This document shows positions 22,571 through 31,830 of a stretch of 64,000 bases of DNA, one piece after another. Position 1 is the first letter of the stretch; the number at the start of each line of letters is the position of its first letter. The notes under the pieces were generated by a model that worked only from the letters and a program-made list of their open reading frames with translations, ran no database searches and was not told the DNA's origin. The translations under genes and the position numbers were made by a program. The stretch is from Larix kaempferi (Eukaryota; Streptophyta; Pinopsida; Pinales; Pinaceae), in contig BSBM01000870.1 of the NCBI GenBank assembly GCA_027924585.1, positions 496,001-560,000 of the forward strand. Direction: 5' to 3'.

Positions 22571-23259
22571 TGTTGGCTTGGTTTCGCAACCAAGCTTTAT
22601 GCAATGGGCACCGATCAACAATGTGAGCAGTTTCAATATAGAAAGCAAAAACGATTATGAATTAAAACTAAATCTAAACTAACATGTGCATATAACAAAT
22701 AAATCTAAAAATGATTCATAGAAAGAACAAGAAATTAAAGAATGTTTTGTATTAAGATACCTCAAATGGTGAGGATATGATGTTGAGCAACTCCAAGGGT
22801 GAGTAGCTCCAAGCTCCAATGGTCTCTTCTCCAGGATGCTGAAAATGGCCAAAAGTCTCAAGAGAGATTTTGATAACGTGAGGATAGGATGATGGATGGA
22901 TGGAAAGTGAGGAGCCCCTACCACCTTTTTATAGTTTTTGGTGGTGGGGAATACCATTATGGTTTTGAGGAAACCAATGGTATTGACCAACATGGTTTAG
23001 GTACCTTTTTCCCTCTTTTATCCTTTTTTGAATATATTGAATATTTTTATTCCCTTTTAATATTTTTGGGAATTCTGGACCCTTTTTTAGGGTTTTTTAT
23101 GTTTTTTGAGGAAAAATATTCATTTTGAGGGGAAAAAGGGGTGTACTATGGTCTTTTGGTGATCTTTTGATGGCTTTAGAGGCTCAAATGGTGGAAAAGT
23201 GGTCAAATGGATCATGTGAATAAGGATATGAGCTAGTGAGCACTTTTTGGGTGTTAACA
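22571..23259 (-). mobile_element. TatNA 5' LTR
   Basis: 689 bp, pair of 16009-16698. It ends next to the second TGTAT target duplication. Confidence 0.9.
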
Positions 23260-23264
23260 TGTAT

Positions 23265-23319
23265 ACAATATTTACATTAAAAGCCAATATTTCATAGGGG
23301 TCAAAATTGGGGTATGACA
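23265..23319 (-). mobile_element. Gyp-B 5' LTR, remaining end
   Basis: The sequence ACAATATTTACATTAAAAGCC ... GGGGTATGACA continues the Gyp-B LTR after TatNA. It matches 7965-8018 in the other LTR. Confidence 0.9.
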
Positions 23320-23324
23320 ATATG

Positions 23325-23551
23325 ATGATGATGACTCCTAGTGGAGACATGCTACACCATGCAGGCTATTCAAATGACCTCCTTGGTTAATTTGAATTAT
23401 TCAGTCATTGTTACTGTATTGTTTTGTATTCTACTTATGAGTTCAATAGAGTAGTGAAGCAAGTCGTTTGCACAATTTTGACATATTATTCTGCATGCAT
23501 CTCTTGTAATGGTTTCTCTTGTTCCATAGATCTGCTATGTTGAATTTCATA
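23325..23551 (+). mobile_element. Cop-A 5' LTR copy 2, right part
   Basis: Matches 27200-27427 of the 3' LTR, including GGAGACATGCTACACCATGCA and the TTGAATTTCATA end, and runs directly into the primer-binding site. Confidence 0.9.
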
Positions 23552-23565
23552 TGGTATCAGAGCCA
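23552..23565 (+). other. Cop-A primer-binding site
   Basis: TGGTATCAGAGCCA, an exact initiator-Met type site, with no spacer from the LTR. Confidence 0.95.
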
Positions 23566-23582
23566 TGGCAAGGACAGGCCAA

Positions 23583-23735
23583 CTATTCTGCACTACATGC
23601 ATATTCTGCACTACATGTCGATTCTGCAGTGCATGCCAATTCTGCACTAGTGATTATGCACTGGTGATCCTGCACTAGTGATTTTGCACTGCATGCATAT
23701 TCTACTCTGCATGCCATTTTTCCAATTCTGCACCA
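23583..23735 (+). repeat. Short TGCACT/TGCATG repeats in Cop-A leader
   Basis: ATTCTGCACTACATGC-like units of about 15-21 bp recur at least seven times right after the primer-binding site, mixed with GCATGC palindromes and CACTAGTG. It is an irregular minisatellite. Confidence 0.7.
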
Positions 23736-23887
23736 GAAGCTGAGAGTTTCCACAAAATTCCTGGATATTCAAGCTTGCTTGATCTCCTATGTTGGGTGTG
23801 ATGCAACTTGAAAAGTGCAGGTTGTCGACCTAATGGTTCTTATTTGTTTGTGACTGCAGGTTTCTCTCAAAGATTACAACTTCTTTG

Positions 23888-24385
23888 ATGGATCTAAAAG
23901 CAATTACTCCTCTCTCTCCATTCAACTATGATGAGTGGAAACCAAATATGATAGCATATTTGAAGAGACAATTTCTTTTTGACATGTGTATTGGTATTAC
24001 AAGAGATTTTGCTTCCTACGAAGAGGAGAATGATTGTCTAAATGATTGTGATAGGCCCTTTGGAGAAATGTGTCTTGCTATGTCTCCTAGTATGCACTAC
24101 CTCATTAATACTGCTGAACATCCAAGAGATCTCTGGACCAATTTGGATAGAGAATTTGGAAAGCAAAAAGAAGAGGATCATGCTATCCATTTGGAGAACA
24201 ACCCTAGTGATACCTCCTCAAGTTTTCTCTCTAAATATGTCTCGGCCTCAACCATATCTCATGAAAAAGTTGTTCAAGATGAAGAAGAAACTGCAGATTC
24301 AACACTCATGTTCTCAATGTCTTCTATTTCAAATTCTGAGCAAGATAAGCCAACTCATACTCTAGAATATGAAGAGGTCCTTTGA
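23888..24385 (+). CDS. Cop-A gag, truncated
   Basis: The frame starts at the ATG at 23888 and runs 165 codons to a stop at 24385. The first ~105 residues look like a Ty1/copia gag of the UBN2/DUF4219 type: FNYDEWKPNMIAYLKRQFLF near the start, then a segment on handling small units (DLWTNLDREFG). The usual zinc knuckle is absent. The C-terminal 60 residues are acidic and serine-rich and do not look like gag, so the protein is probably fused to other sequence by an internal deletion. It follows the leader directly after the primer site. An open frame of this size in a defective element may be chance. Confidence 0.65.
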   Translation: MDLKAITPLSPFNYDEWKPNMIAYLKRQFLFDMCIGITRDFASYEEENDCLNDCDRPFGEMCLAMSPSMHYLINTAEHPRDLWTNLDREFGKQKEEDHAIHLENNPSDTSSSFLSKYVSASTISHEKVVQDEEETADSTLMFSMSSISNSEQDKPTHTLEYEEVL

Positions 24386-24412
24386 TCCTATCTTTCACAT
24401 GAGTTTGTTGGT

Positions 24413-25177
24413 GTGTGGAATGATGAATTATTGAATGGTTTGGAGGCTAAATACGTTTTTGGAGGTTACGCATTCGCCCTCCTTGATCACATGCTTTCTA
24501 TGCACTTTTGTTCGATCATTAACACATGTTCTCACAGTTTCATTGAAGATGGAGGACAGTACCATTCGCTTGGGTTCAAGTCTCAAGCACATTTTGGTGT
24601 TTTTGGTTTTGATCTCACACCTATTGGTTCAAAGGAGATCACAAGAAACCATCTAGCAATTCTTGGAGTTGATTTAGCTTCCATTGATCAAAAGTTCGAG
24701 TTCAAAAAGCCTCCATGGGCTAGAATTTCAACTAAGAAGAGAATATATTTAGATCCACAGAGTACTGAGTACATCTTCATTGGATATTCTAAAGAATCAA
24801 AAGGCTACAAACTCATGGATATCATATCCAAAAATATATTCATCGAGCGAAGTGTCAAATTTGAAGAACCGCTTCAAGATATAAAACTAGTGGAGGAAGA
24901 AACTGTTGAATTGCCTCCTCTACAAGAAGAAGATTTGGAAGAAGATGATGAAAGCTTCTGTTCTGATATTTATGATATTTTATCAGACATTAATGAACAT
25001 GAAATATCAGGTTCAAATTCAGAGCGAGATGAGCCCCCTTATTTTCCAAAGTGGGCAGAAAAGACTCTCAATTCTGCTGGTTCTAACATTGGAAATCCTG
25101 CCGATCCAAGAAGAACTCAAGTAGACTTTCAAAGAGCAGGTATGGATATTTCATATTCTGATCCTTTACTATCTTAA
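24413..25177 (+). pseudogene. Cop-A chimeric frame: unknown segment joined to integrase C-terminus
   Basis: Open for 254 codons. The first ~95 residues (24413-24700) match nothing I recognise; they include FGGYAFALLDHML and a FGVFGFDLTPIGS segment. From about 24735 the frame becomes the copia integrase C-terminal region (RIYLDPQSTEYIFIGYSKES ... SVKFEEPLQD) and then an acidic linker ending with NPADPRRTQ, as found before reverse transcriptase. Protease, the integrase zinc finger and the catalytic core are missing. The joint suggests internal deletion with filler or captured sequence. There may be no ATG of its own at the true start. Confidence 0.6.
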
Positions 25178-25189
25178 AAATGTTTTTTT

Positions 25190-26524
25190 ATGATAGATTC
25201 AGATCCTAAATCATACTATCATGCCCACCGAGATCCGAGATGGCAAACCGCCATGGATTGTATCTGCCTAGTTTTGGCAATTTCTGCATCTAAGCACTGG
25301 GAAGTGCACCATATGGATGTAAAGAGTGAATTTATTCATGGATATATGAAAGAAGAAATTTACATGAAGCATCTTGAAGGATACATATCAGATCTGACAT
25401 TAGTGTGCAGACTGAAGAAATCATTGTATGGTTTAAAATAGGCCCCAACAGCTTGGTATGCAAAGATGGACTCCTTCCTTCTGTCACAGAATTTTACAAG
25501 ATGCAAATCAGATCCAAATGTGTACCTACATCAGAATGAAGGTAATTTTCTGATCATTTTCCTTTATGTTGATGACCTTTTAATAACTGGAAGCAATCTT
25601 GCTTCGATCGGCAACACAAAAGATGCTTTAAATATAGCTTTTGACATGAGTGATTTGGGCTTGTTGAAGCAATTCCTTGGGTTAGAGATAGCTAAAAATT
25701 TTGATGGGATCACCATATCTCAGCAAAAATATGCTTCAGACTCACTAAAATTTTTTAATATGTCACATTGTAAGGAAGCACCATTCCCATTCCTCTCGGG
25801 AATAAGACTTGAGGATGGTGACTCCACACCATTGGTGGATTCTACACTTTATCGACAGTTGATTGGAAGTCTTCTATACTTGACACATTCTAGGCCTGCT
25901 ATTTCTTATGTCGTGAGTGCCATGTCAAGATATATGTAGAAACCCCATGGAATTCATCGGAGGCAAGCCAAGAGAATCTTGCACTATGTGTAGGGTACTA
26001 GACATTTTGGCATACACTATGTTGCAAATTCCGCGCTAGATTTGGTGGGGTTCACTGATTCAAATTGGGCGGGTGATAGCATTGATCAGAAGTCCACTTT
26101 CGGATATGTTTTCATGATTGGAACAAGGCCTATTTCTTGTTCAAGCAAAAAGCAAGCAGCCATTTCCTTATCTTCAGCAGAGGCAGAGTATTGAGGAGGG
26201 GTCAACGCTTGCATTCATGCAGTTTGGTTGTAGGGTATTCTAGCAGAGTTTGATATTGGTAGCACCACTTCGACTATCATATTTTGTGACCATCAAAGTG
26301 CTATCAAGATATCAACAGATCCAGTTCAGAGACATAGGACCAAGCATATCGAGATCCACATGCACTACATCCGAGAGCTTGTGCATGACAGAACCATTGT
26401 ACTGCAATATTGCCCTACGGACGAGAAAATTGTAGACATCTTCACCAAGAGATTCACTGAGAAGAAGTTCTCTTACCTCCATTCACTGTTGGGGGTGAGT
26501 TCTACTATGGTGGAGACATATTAG
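25190..26524 (+). pseudogene. Cop-A reverse transcriptase and RNase H
   Basis: The frame starts MIDSDPKSYY, then jumps from PRWQTAMD to CICLVLAISASKHWEVHHMDVKSEF, which implies a deletion of the segment that should lie between. It goes on to LKKSLYGLK, WYAKMDSFLLSQ, the intact catalytic FLYVDDLLITG (about 25560) and MSDLGLLKQFLGLEI. RNase H follows (GFTDSNWAGD, SLSSAEAEY, HIEIHMHYIREL). In-frame stops at about 25439, 25937, 25990, 26193 and 26232 fall at positions that are Q or R in relatives; four read TAG where CAG is expected. It is close kin to Cop-C. Confidence 0.85.
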
Positions 26525-26698
26525 ATCCTTTATTGTTCATCTTAAGGGGGGGATTTCTTCCCACTGGGTTTTCTGTCTTTCCTCACTTAGATTTTTTCTA
26601 GCATTTTTGGATTATTTTATGTATTGGGGTGACCTTTGGTCTCAGTAACCAGGGCCCTATCTTTTATTTTTTACCTCATATTATAGCTTGTGGGGGGG

Positions 26699-27427
26699 TG
26701 TTAAGATATTCTCACCATCATATTTATGATTGCATGCATCATGCAGGCATGCATTTGCATGTAGGAATGCATTTTGCATGCATCCCAGTCATCAGTATGG
26801 TGTCCCCCAACACCTAGCCCCTAGTTTGCTAGCCCTGGGAGCTTATTTATGTTTAGTTCCATCCCTCCTAGTCCATGATGCACCTTGTTTTCATCTCTTG
26901 AGACAAAATGCACCCTCTCTCACCTACCACCAGTGACAACACTCAATTAGTTGCTTGATTTGTGGATTTGTTCCTTGATTTGAGGATAGATTGACTAGTT
27001 AGCTGACTGAAACATTCCGATGGACACCCAGAGAGACTAGTTTGACTATTATGAATCCAGATAGCTCATCATGCACCATCCTTGGATTCTCCTTCACTAC
27101 ATTAGTGCTCCATGTGCTAGTTACACCTACCTACATTCAGTTAGACTCAGTTTGACACCTAGTTGATTGTTACTTGTGCATTGATGACACCATTGATCTA
27201 ATGATGAGGAATCCTAGTGGAGACATGCTACACCATGCAGTCTATTCGAATGACCTCTTTGGTTAATTCGAATTATTCAGTCATTGTTACTGTATTGTAT
27301 TGTATTCTACTTCTGAGTTCAATAGAGCACATATGCAAGTCTTTTGCACAGTTTTGACATATTATTATGCATGCATCTCTTGTAATGGTTTCTCTTGTTC
27401 CATAGATATGCTATGTTGAATTTCATA
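26699..27427 (+). mobile_element. Cop-A 3' LTR
   Basis: Starts TGTTAAGATATTC directly after the polypurine tract GTGGGGGGG (26690-26698). Ends TTTCATA, followed by the second TACGT duplication. 729 bp. Confidence 0.92.
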
Positions 27428-27432
27428 TACGT

Positions 27433-27913
27433 CTCTGGGCCACTTCCAATGAGAAGGATGATCTTATTAAGTATTTAAAGCTTACAAATATGATTTTCTA
27501 GAAACACTTGAGTTATGTCAGTGAAACTCAGAAACAAACCCCACCACTGCGTTTCTCTCTAAATTATGAGAAAAATGAGTGTAAAATTGACTATATATTC
27601 CTGAGGCCTCCTATGGCACGCAAATCGAGACAACCTCTTCCTGCAACTGTACAAATTATACGAATTCGCACCTCGAGAAGTGCGCCCATTAATTCTTGTA
27701 CGGACCTCGATAACTATGCTCTAAACCTCCTCGATATCTATGCAAATAATGCGCTCGTACCTTACCTTTTTGTGGCTCCAAAACGAGTTTTATATAATGG
27801 TTTTGGGTGGTTCTTTGGGCGTGGATTTGAGGGCCACACGTCCTTTTTGGGCCAAGATTTATGCTCACAACTTATAAATAAAAAATGTTGTTTACCAAAC
27901 AATGAATATGTCA
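27433..27913 (+). other. Spacer with an unrecognised frame
   Basis: The + strand is open from 27508 to 27921. An ATG at 27613 would give 103 residues (MARKSRQPLP start, a GFGWFFGRGF segment near the middle). I recognise no domain, and the frame runs into the tRNA-like sequence at 27914. It could be chance. It may belong to the decayed element into which Cop-A inserted. Confidence 0.3.
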
Positions 27914-27990
27914 TGGCCTAATGGTAAGACGTTGTGTTGGTAGTGCGACGGTCACGAGATCCATCCCCATTGACTCTGTTTATATGTTAT
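27914..27990 (+). repeat. tRNA-like, possible SINE head 1
   Basis: TGGCCTAATGGTAAGACG resembles a pol III A box. It is followed about 35 bases on by GGTCACGAGATCCATCCCC, a decayed B box (family form GGTTCGAATCC). No complete tRNA cloverleaf was built. Short TGTGTTGGC repeats follow to about 28110. Confidence 0.35.
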
Positions 27991-28221
27991 TTGTTGGCAC
28001 ATTGGCTTGTGACTAGGCTATGTGTTGGCACTTTACTCCGTCGATTACATTGTGACTTGGCTATGTGTTGGATCTCCACCATTCTGTGTTGGCGTATTAC
28101 TTAGAGGCCTCGTGTTGGCCAAGGGGTCGAGGGCCTAGCCCTCGATCTCATTCATTTTTCCAAATGAATAAAACCACAACTTTATATACAAGGTTTTCCC
28201 TATGTATGTTAAGAACAACTG

Positions 28222-28310
28222 CTGGAAGCTATGGCTAGATGGGCTTGATGGATATGCTGGAGGCCTTGGAGGTCATGGGTTCGATTTCCATGGTCTCCAA
28301 TAATTTTGGT
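28222..28310 (+). repeat. tRNA-like, possible SINE head 2
   Basis: An A-box-like TGGCTAGATGGG at 28232-28243 and a good B box GGTTCGATTTCC at 28278-28289 are spaced as in tRNA genes. No anticodon stem typical of a functional tRNA could be drawn, so a SINE head is more likely. The 3' end of the SINE is not identified. Confidence 0.4.
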
Positions 28311-28340
28311 AAAATGTACAATCCATTGGCCAATAGGGAT

Positions 28341-28480
28341 GCCACATGGCAGACCCTAATTAGTCCACATACTGCCATGTCATCCAAAAACTATCCACGT
28401 GGCACATTGTGGGGCTACCACGTGTCTATAACGTTGACTTGTCCATGCCACATGGCACCCCGTGGGTGTGCCACGTGGCC
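28341..28480. promoter_or_regulatory. Cluster of G-box-like CCACRTGGC motifs
   Basis: GCCACATGGC at 28341, CCACGTGGC at 28395, ACCACGTGTC at 28417, GCCACATGGC near 28448 and GCCACGTGGC at 28470 fall within 140 bp. CACGTG is the core bound by plant bZIP and bHLH factors. It could be the enhancer part of an LTR, possibly the 3' LTR of Gyp-E, but no LTR pair can be shown. Confidence 0.45.
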
Positions 28481-28720
28481 CCCTTTTTCTCCTTTTTTAC
28501 ATCATTTTTATCCTTTTTTTCCAAATCTTAGAAACTCAATATATTTTTCGTTTGGAGGCCGTTTCACGCAAAAGGAGCATTGCAGGGAAGTTGTCGATGA
28601 TATCTACGCATCTGTAATATTATCTAAATATTTTGAAGACTTTCATTTTGATCAAAATCTGAGATCCTCCTGGATCAAACCTTCCCACTGGGAAGATTTT
28701 GGGCCACCAAAATCATGAGA

Positions 28721-29595
28721 TCATTCAGAAAAAAGGTGAGGATACAACTCCCTCACTCTTCTGATCTCTATCCACCGTGCTTTGATTAGATGCATTACTT
28801 TGATCCACATGAAGAAATTCCATGGCACCTCTTCATGAATATCTGACCTTCTTTCCGAGTATAACATATTCCTGAAGCTCATTGAGATATTCAGGAGGAA
28901 AATCATCAATATAAGGTACTTGAAACAATTCATCTTGGTCCACAACCATAGGAGGCTCATACAATTTTAATTTTTCCACATTAAAAACATAATACATTTT
29001 CATATGAGGAGGAAAATCTAACCAAAAATAATTATTACCAACTTGATCCAAAATTGTAAAAGGTCCATACCTGACAGGTTTCAATTTTCTACCTTCACCT
29101 GGGAGTCGGTATTTGCTGATATGAAGCCATAATCTATCATCAATTTGGAAATGATGATCCATATGATGTTTGTCATGTATTTCTTTATACTTGGCATGAC
29201 TTGATTCCAATTGTTCTTGTACTACTTGATGTATTAACTGCATTTGCTGAATAAACTTCAAAGCTTTTTCCAAATCAAATTGAACATATCCCACTGGATT
29301 TTTCCCATAAAGAAAGTCGAAGGGATACTTTGGAAAATAACCAAAACATGTCTCGAAAGAATAATTTTGTGTCGAAGAGTCCATAGCTCTGTTGTAGGCA
29401 TGTTGAACATAATGCAACTATTCATCCCACATCTTGGGATGCTTGGAAGAATATCCTTGAATAATATGTACTACTATCTGATTGACCACTTCAGTTGTAA
29501 TATCCCATAAAGATGACCAAAATTTCCCAAGGAAGCGAGAATCTTGATTATAAATAATAGAAGTAGGTAATCCAAAATGGACCCATACATGCTGG
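28721..29595 (-). pseudogene. Gyp-E integrase C-terminal half and chromodomain relic
   Basis: The minus strand from 29595 reads NQHVWVHFGLPTSI and SRFLGKFWSSLWD, then a deletion of about 20 residues that removes the usual HPQTDGQ segment, then YSSKHPKMWDE, HYVQHAYNRAM and FETCFGYFPKYPFDF. After a linker come PVRYGPFTILDQVG and FNVEKLKLYEPP. Past 28850 a shifted frame ends KARW ... RRVRELYPHL, which fits the end of a chromodomain. It is a Ty3 chromovirus integrase, frameshifted and partly deleted. Its N-terminal half is at 50306-50642, beyond Cop-C. Confidence 0.8.
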
Positions 29596-30309
29596 TTTTG
29601 GAGTATTTTAAAACCCATCCATGTAATTTAATACTTAGGATAGCATTAATTAGTCATTTTGATAAATTCCTAGGTGCTAGACTAGGTAGTTGGCCAAAAT
29701 TACCCATTGTGTGGACCAAAAGTCTCCTTTGTGTGGACCACCAGCATCCATGAGTCACTAGGGCGCATTTCTAAGATTCTACATAATATATGATATGATT
29801 CTGGTAGATTTTATCCAATTCTGGAATAGAAAGGTGCCTTCTTGCTTTTTACCGATTTTTACTAGTTTTTGTGAAAATGTGAAAGCTAGTTGACTTGCCT
29901 TAACTATTTTTTGGCCAACTCATCCTCCATGATGTTTCCTCTTCATAAATTCTGAAATTAGAATTATTTTCCATCATACATCACCATATGATCACTACTT
30001 CACCAATACGTGAGCTTTAGAGGTGACTGGGAAAGCACTCTTTGCACCTTGGGGCTTTTGCATAGATTTAGTAAGCCTGTTTTTGTGAGGATTCGAATGG
30101 AATATTTGGCCTTCAAATATATAATGTAATTATATATATGTACAACCATTAAAATGCCTAATTTTGGCTGATGCATACTTATTCAATAGAGTTATACTGT
30201 TTACATCAAATACATGATTGTTTTCAGTGTTCCATGACTTGTTTTTGCAAGGCAATTGTGAGAGTTTGTAAATGCTTGAGTAAATATTGGTGTGTAATAT
30301 AATTTCACA
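29596..30309 (+). mobile_element. Cop-C 5' LTR
   Basis: About 714 bp, matching 49584-50300 throughout (for example GGAGTATTTTAAAACCCATCC and GCACTCTTTGCACC). It ends TTTCACA against the primer-binding site. Confidence 0.9.
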
Positions 30310-30323
30310 TGGTATCAAAGCTA
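30310..30323 (+). other. Cop-C primer-binding site
   Basis: TGGTATCAAAGCTA, the initiator-Met type with one change in the first 12 bases. Short ATCCA-GGGG-GCA repeats follow in the leader to about 30460. Confidence 0.85.
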
Positions 30324-30537
30324 TCAATATCTTCTATTCTCCTTTTTTCATGTAGGATCAAACCAATCTGAGAAAGGCACAACTAGTCATCCAAGGGGTG
30401 CATTCATTCATCCAGAGGGCGCAACTAAGCATTCAGGGGCACACCCAAACCAATACAAAGGCTATTTAAGAGCTTCCGTGCATCAGTAACATCAAATCAT
30501 CCTCACTCCATTCAATTATTTTGACTGGAAGGCGCAT

Positions 30538-31400
30538 ATGGAGATCCTATTGAGGAGAATAGGCCTCTACAGGGTGACTATGGTAATTGAAACCAAGCCT
30601 ACTTCTACAATTGAGAAGGAAAAGTGGCACAACATAAGAGATGAAGCTTATGGTATCTTGTGTCTCAGAACATCCAAGGATATCCTTTTTCATATATATG
30701 GTATTACCACTCCAAATGAAGTTTGGGAGCAGCTCCAAGACTTGTTTGGTAAGACAGATGAATTGAGATGTCACCAACTCGATAATGAGCTAGTTTCACT
30801 GAGTCCAATAATTTCGAGAACCTAAAAGATTTCTTCTCAAAGTTAAAGTCACTTTTTATTCAATTGAAGCAATTTGGAATTGATAAGAAAGATGAGCAAT
30901 TGATTTTGACCATCGTCTCCAAGCTTGGCCCAGATTACTCAGTCTTTGTTTCGACCTTTCATGCTACAAGAAAATCAATTCGAAACTGGAAGAGTCCTAC
31001 TCTGTCAGAATTCATGGAATCTCTCACACAAGGACAAGACAAGTTGGTCTTGATTGGAGCTATAAAAAATCCATCCAAATATCGTTGTTTGGCTATTGGA
31101 TATTCAAAGAATTCGAAAGGAAGTAAGAAAGGAAACTTCAAGAAGCCACCTAATGAAAAGAAAGACAAACAAAAATCTCACGAAGACTCCTCAAATTTAA
31201 AAAATAATCCTAATAAGAAGCAAGAGAAGGCTAAGTGCACCTATTGCAATAAGGGATTTCATCCTGAGAGCTCATCCATGAAGAATACCATTGATAAAAT
31301 GGCTCATCTCCTTGAGAAAGGAAATATTCCTCTTCCTGAGAGCGCAAGAAAGAAGGAAGGAGGACACAATTATGAAGACAAGGAGATAGTGCATGCTTTT
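30538..31400 (+). pseudogene. Cop-C gag
   Basis: From ATG 30538, MEILLRRIGLYRV and a PNEVWEQLQDLFG segment are typical of copia gag. The frame is lost near 30806 and resumes to LKQFGIDKKDEQLILTIVSKL. A lysine-rich stretch precedes a zinc knuckle CTYCNKGFHPESSSM near 31237, in which the last cysteine is replaced by serine. The long frame 30864-31712 runs on into protease. Related to Cop-A gag, but the two are not easily aligned at the N-terminus. Confidence 0.8.
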
Positions 31401-31830
31401 ATGGAAAGCACATCCAAGCCTACCTATTTCATTATAGATTCTAGAGATTCAAGGAATATTGTGTCTGCAAGAGAGATATTTTCCTCTCTTGATTCTTTTA
31501 GTGGTCCAACCATTGTGTTGGGTGATGATTCTGAAACTAATTGCAAAGGTAAAGGAAGTGTTGATCTAGAGTTTGGTTCCTTCACTAATGTGTTGTATGT
31601 TCCAGGTCTTGCTGCAAACCTCTTGTCAGTCCACCAGATGACTCACACTAGGTCTCTTAATTTTTTTTTATCTTTACACCTAATGATGTTGAAATCTGTG
31701 AGATGTCCATAGGATGAATTGTTTCCATAGGTACTGTTGACCATAGCTCAAAAGTTTATAGATTGTCTCATTTTGTGCCTTTCCCATCACCTTCTGATCT
31801 ACTTAATCATGCTAATGAATAAATCAAGTT
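31400..31830 (+). pseudogene. Cop-C protease
   Basis: Retropepsin-like region: YFIIDSRDSRNIV near 31430, where copia elements have DSGAS or DSGCS. The glycine of the active-site loop is replaced by arginine, so activity is unlikely. The downstream VLYVPGLAANLLSVHQ segment is a conserved copia landmark between protease and integrase. The frame ends at 31712. Confidence 0.75.

Larger units (their letters stand above)
16009..23259 (-). mobile_element. TatNA, gag-only Tat-like LTR element nested in Gyp-B LTR
   Basis: Borders are TGTTGGC ... GTTAACA with an exact target duplication TGTAT (16004-16008 and 23260-23264). LTRs are 690 bp (16009-16698) and 689 bp (22571-23259), about 95% identical by eye. 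The 7.25-kb element codes only for gag on the minus strand; no protease, reverse transcriptase or integrase was seen. The primer-binding site and gag match the Tat type seen in Tat-D, so it probably depends on such an element for pol. It is the youngest insertion in the left stack by nesting. Confidence 0.9.
6399..23319 (-). mobile_element. Gyp-B, Ty3/gypsy chromovirus (Tekay/Del-like), nested in Cop-A LTR
   Basis: The ends are TGTCACG and TATGACA. The flanking 5-mers ATATT (6394-6398) and ATATG (23320-23324) are a target duplication with one change. Internal coding is on the minus strand: gag, protease, reverse transcriptase, RNase H, integrase and chromodomain in the chromovirus order. LTRs are about 1.62 kb. 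The right LTR is split by TatNA; without TatNA the element is about 9.7 kb. Multiple stops and at least one frameshift make it inactive. Placement in Tekay/Del rests on the gag and pol pattern and the chromodomain after integrase, not on a tree. Confidence 0.9.
5272..27427 (+). mobile_element. Cop-A, Ty1/copia element with nested insertion and compound 5' LTR
   Basis: The outer borders are set by an exact 5-bp target duplication, TACGT, at 5267-5271 and 27428-27432. Removing the 16.9-kb Gyp-B insertion leaves about 5.2 kb. The order is LTR copy 1 (5272-5839), an inverted LTR tail (5840-5907), LTR copy 2 split by Gyp-B (5908-6398 and 23325-23551), primer-binding site, gag, a chimeric frame, reverse transcriptase/RNase H, and 3' LTR (26699-27427). 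Protease and most of integrase are missing, so it is non-autonomous. The LTRs end in CATA directly against the primer-binding site instead of the canonical CA. Confidence 0.85.

Noticed and set aside
5908-27427. Cop-A borders placed at LTR copy 2 instead of copy 1
   Set aside because: Flanking 5-mers TAATA and TATAC or TACGT do not match, while the outer TACGT pair is exact.
27914-28300. Functional tRNA genes
   Set aside because: A and B boxes are present, but no full cloverleaf with a 7-bp acceptor stem could be drawn by hand; a SINE head fits better.
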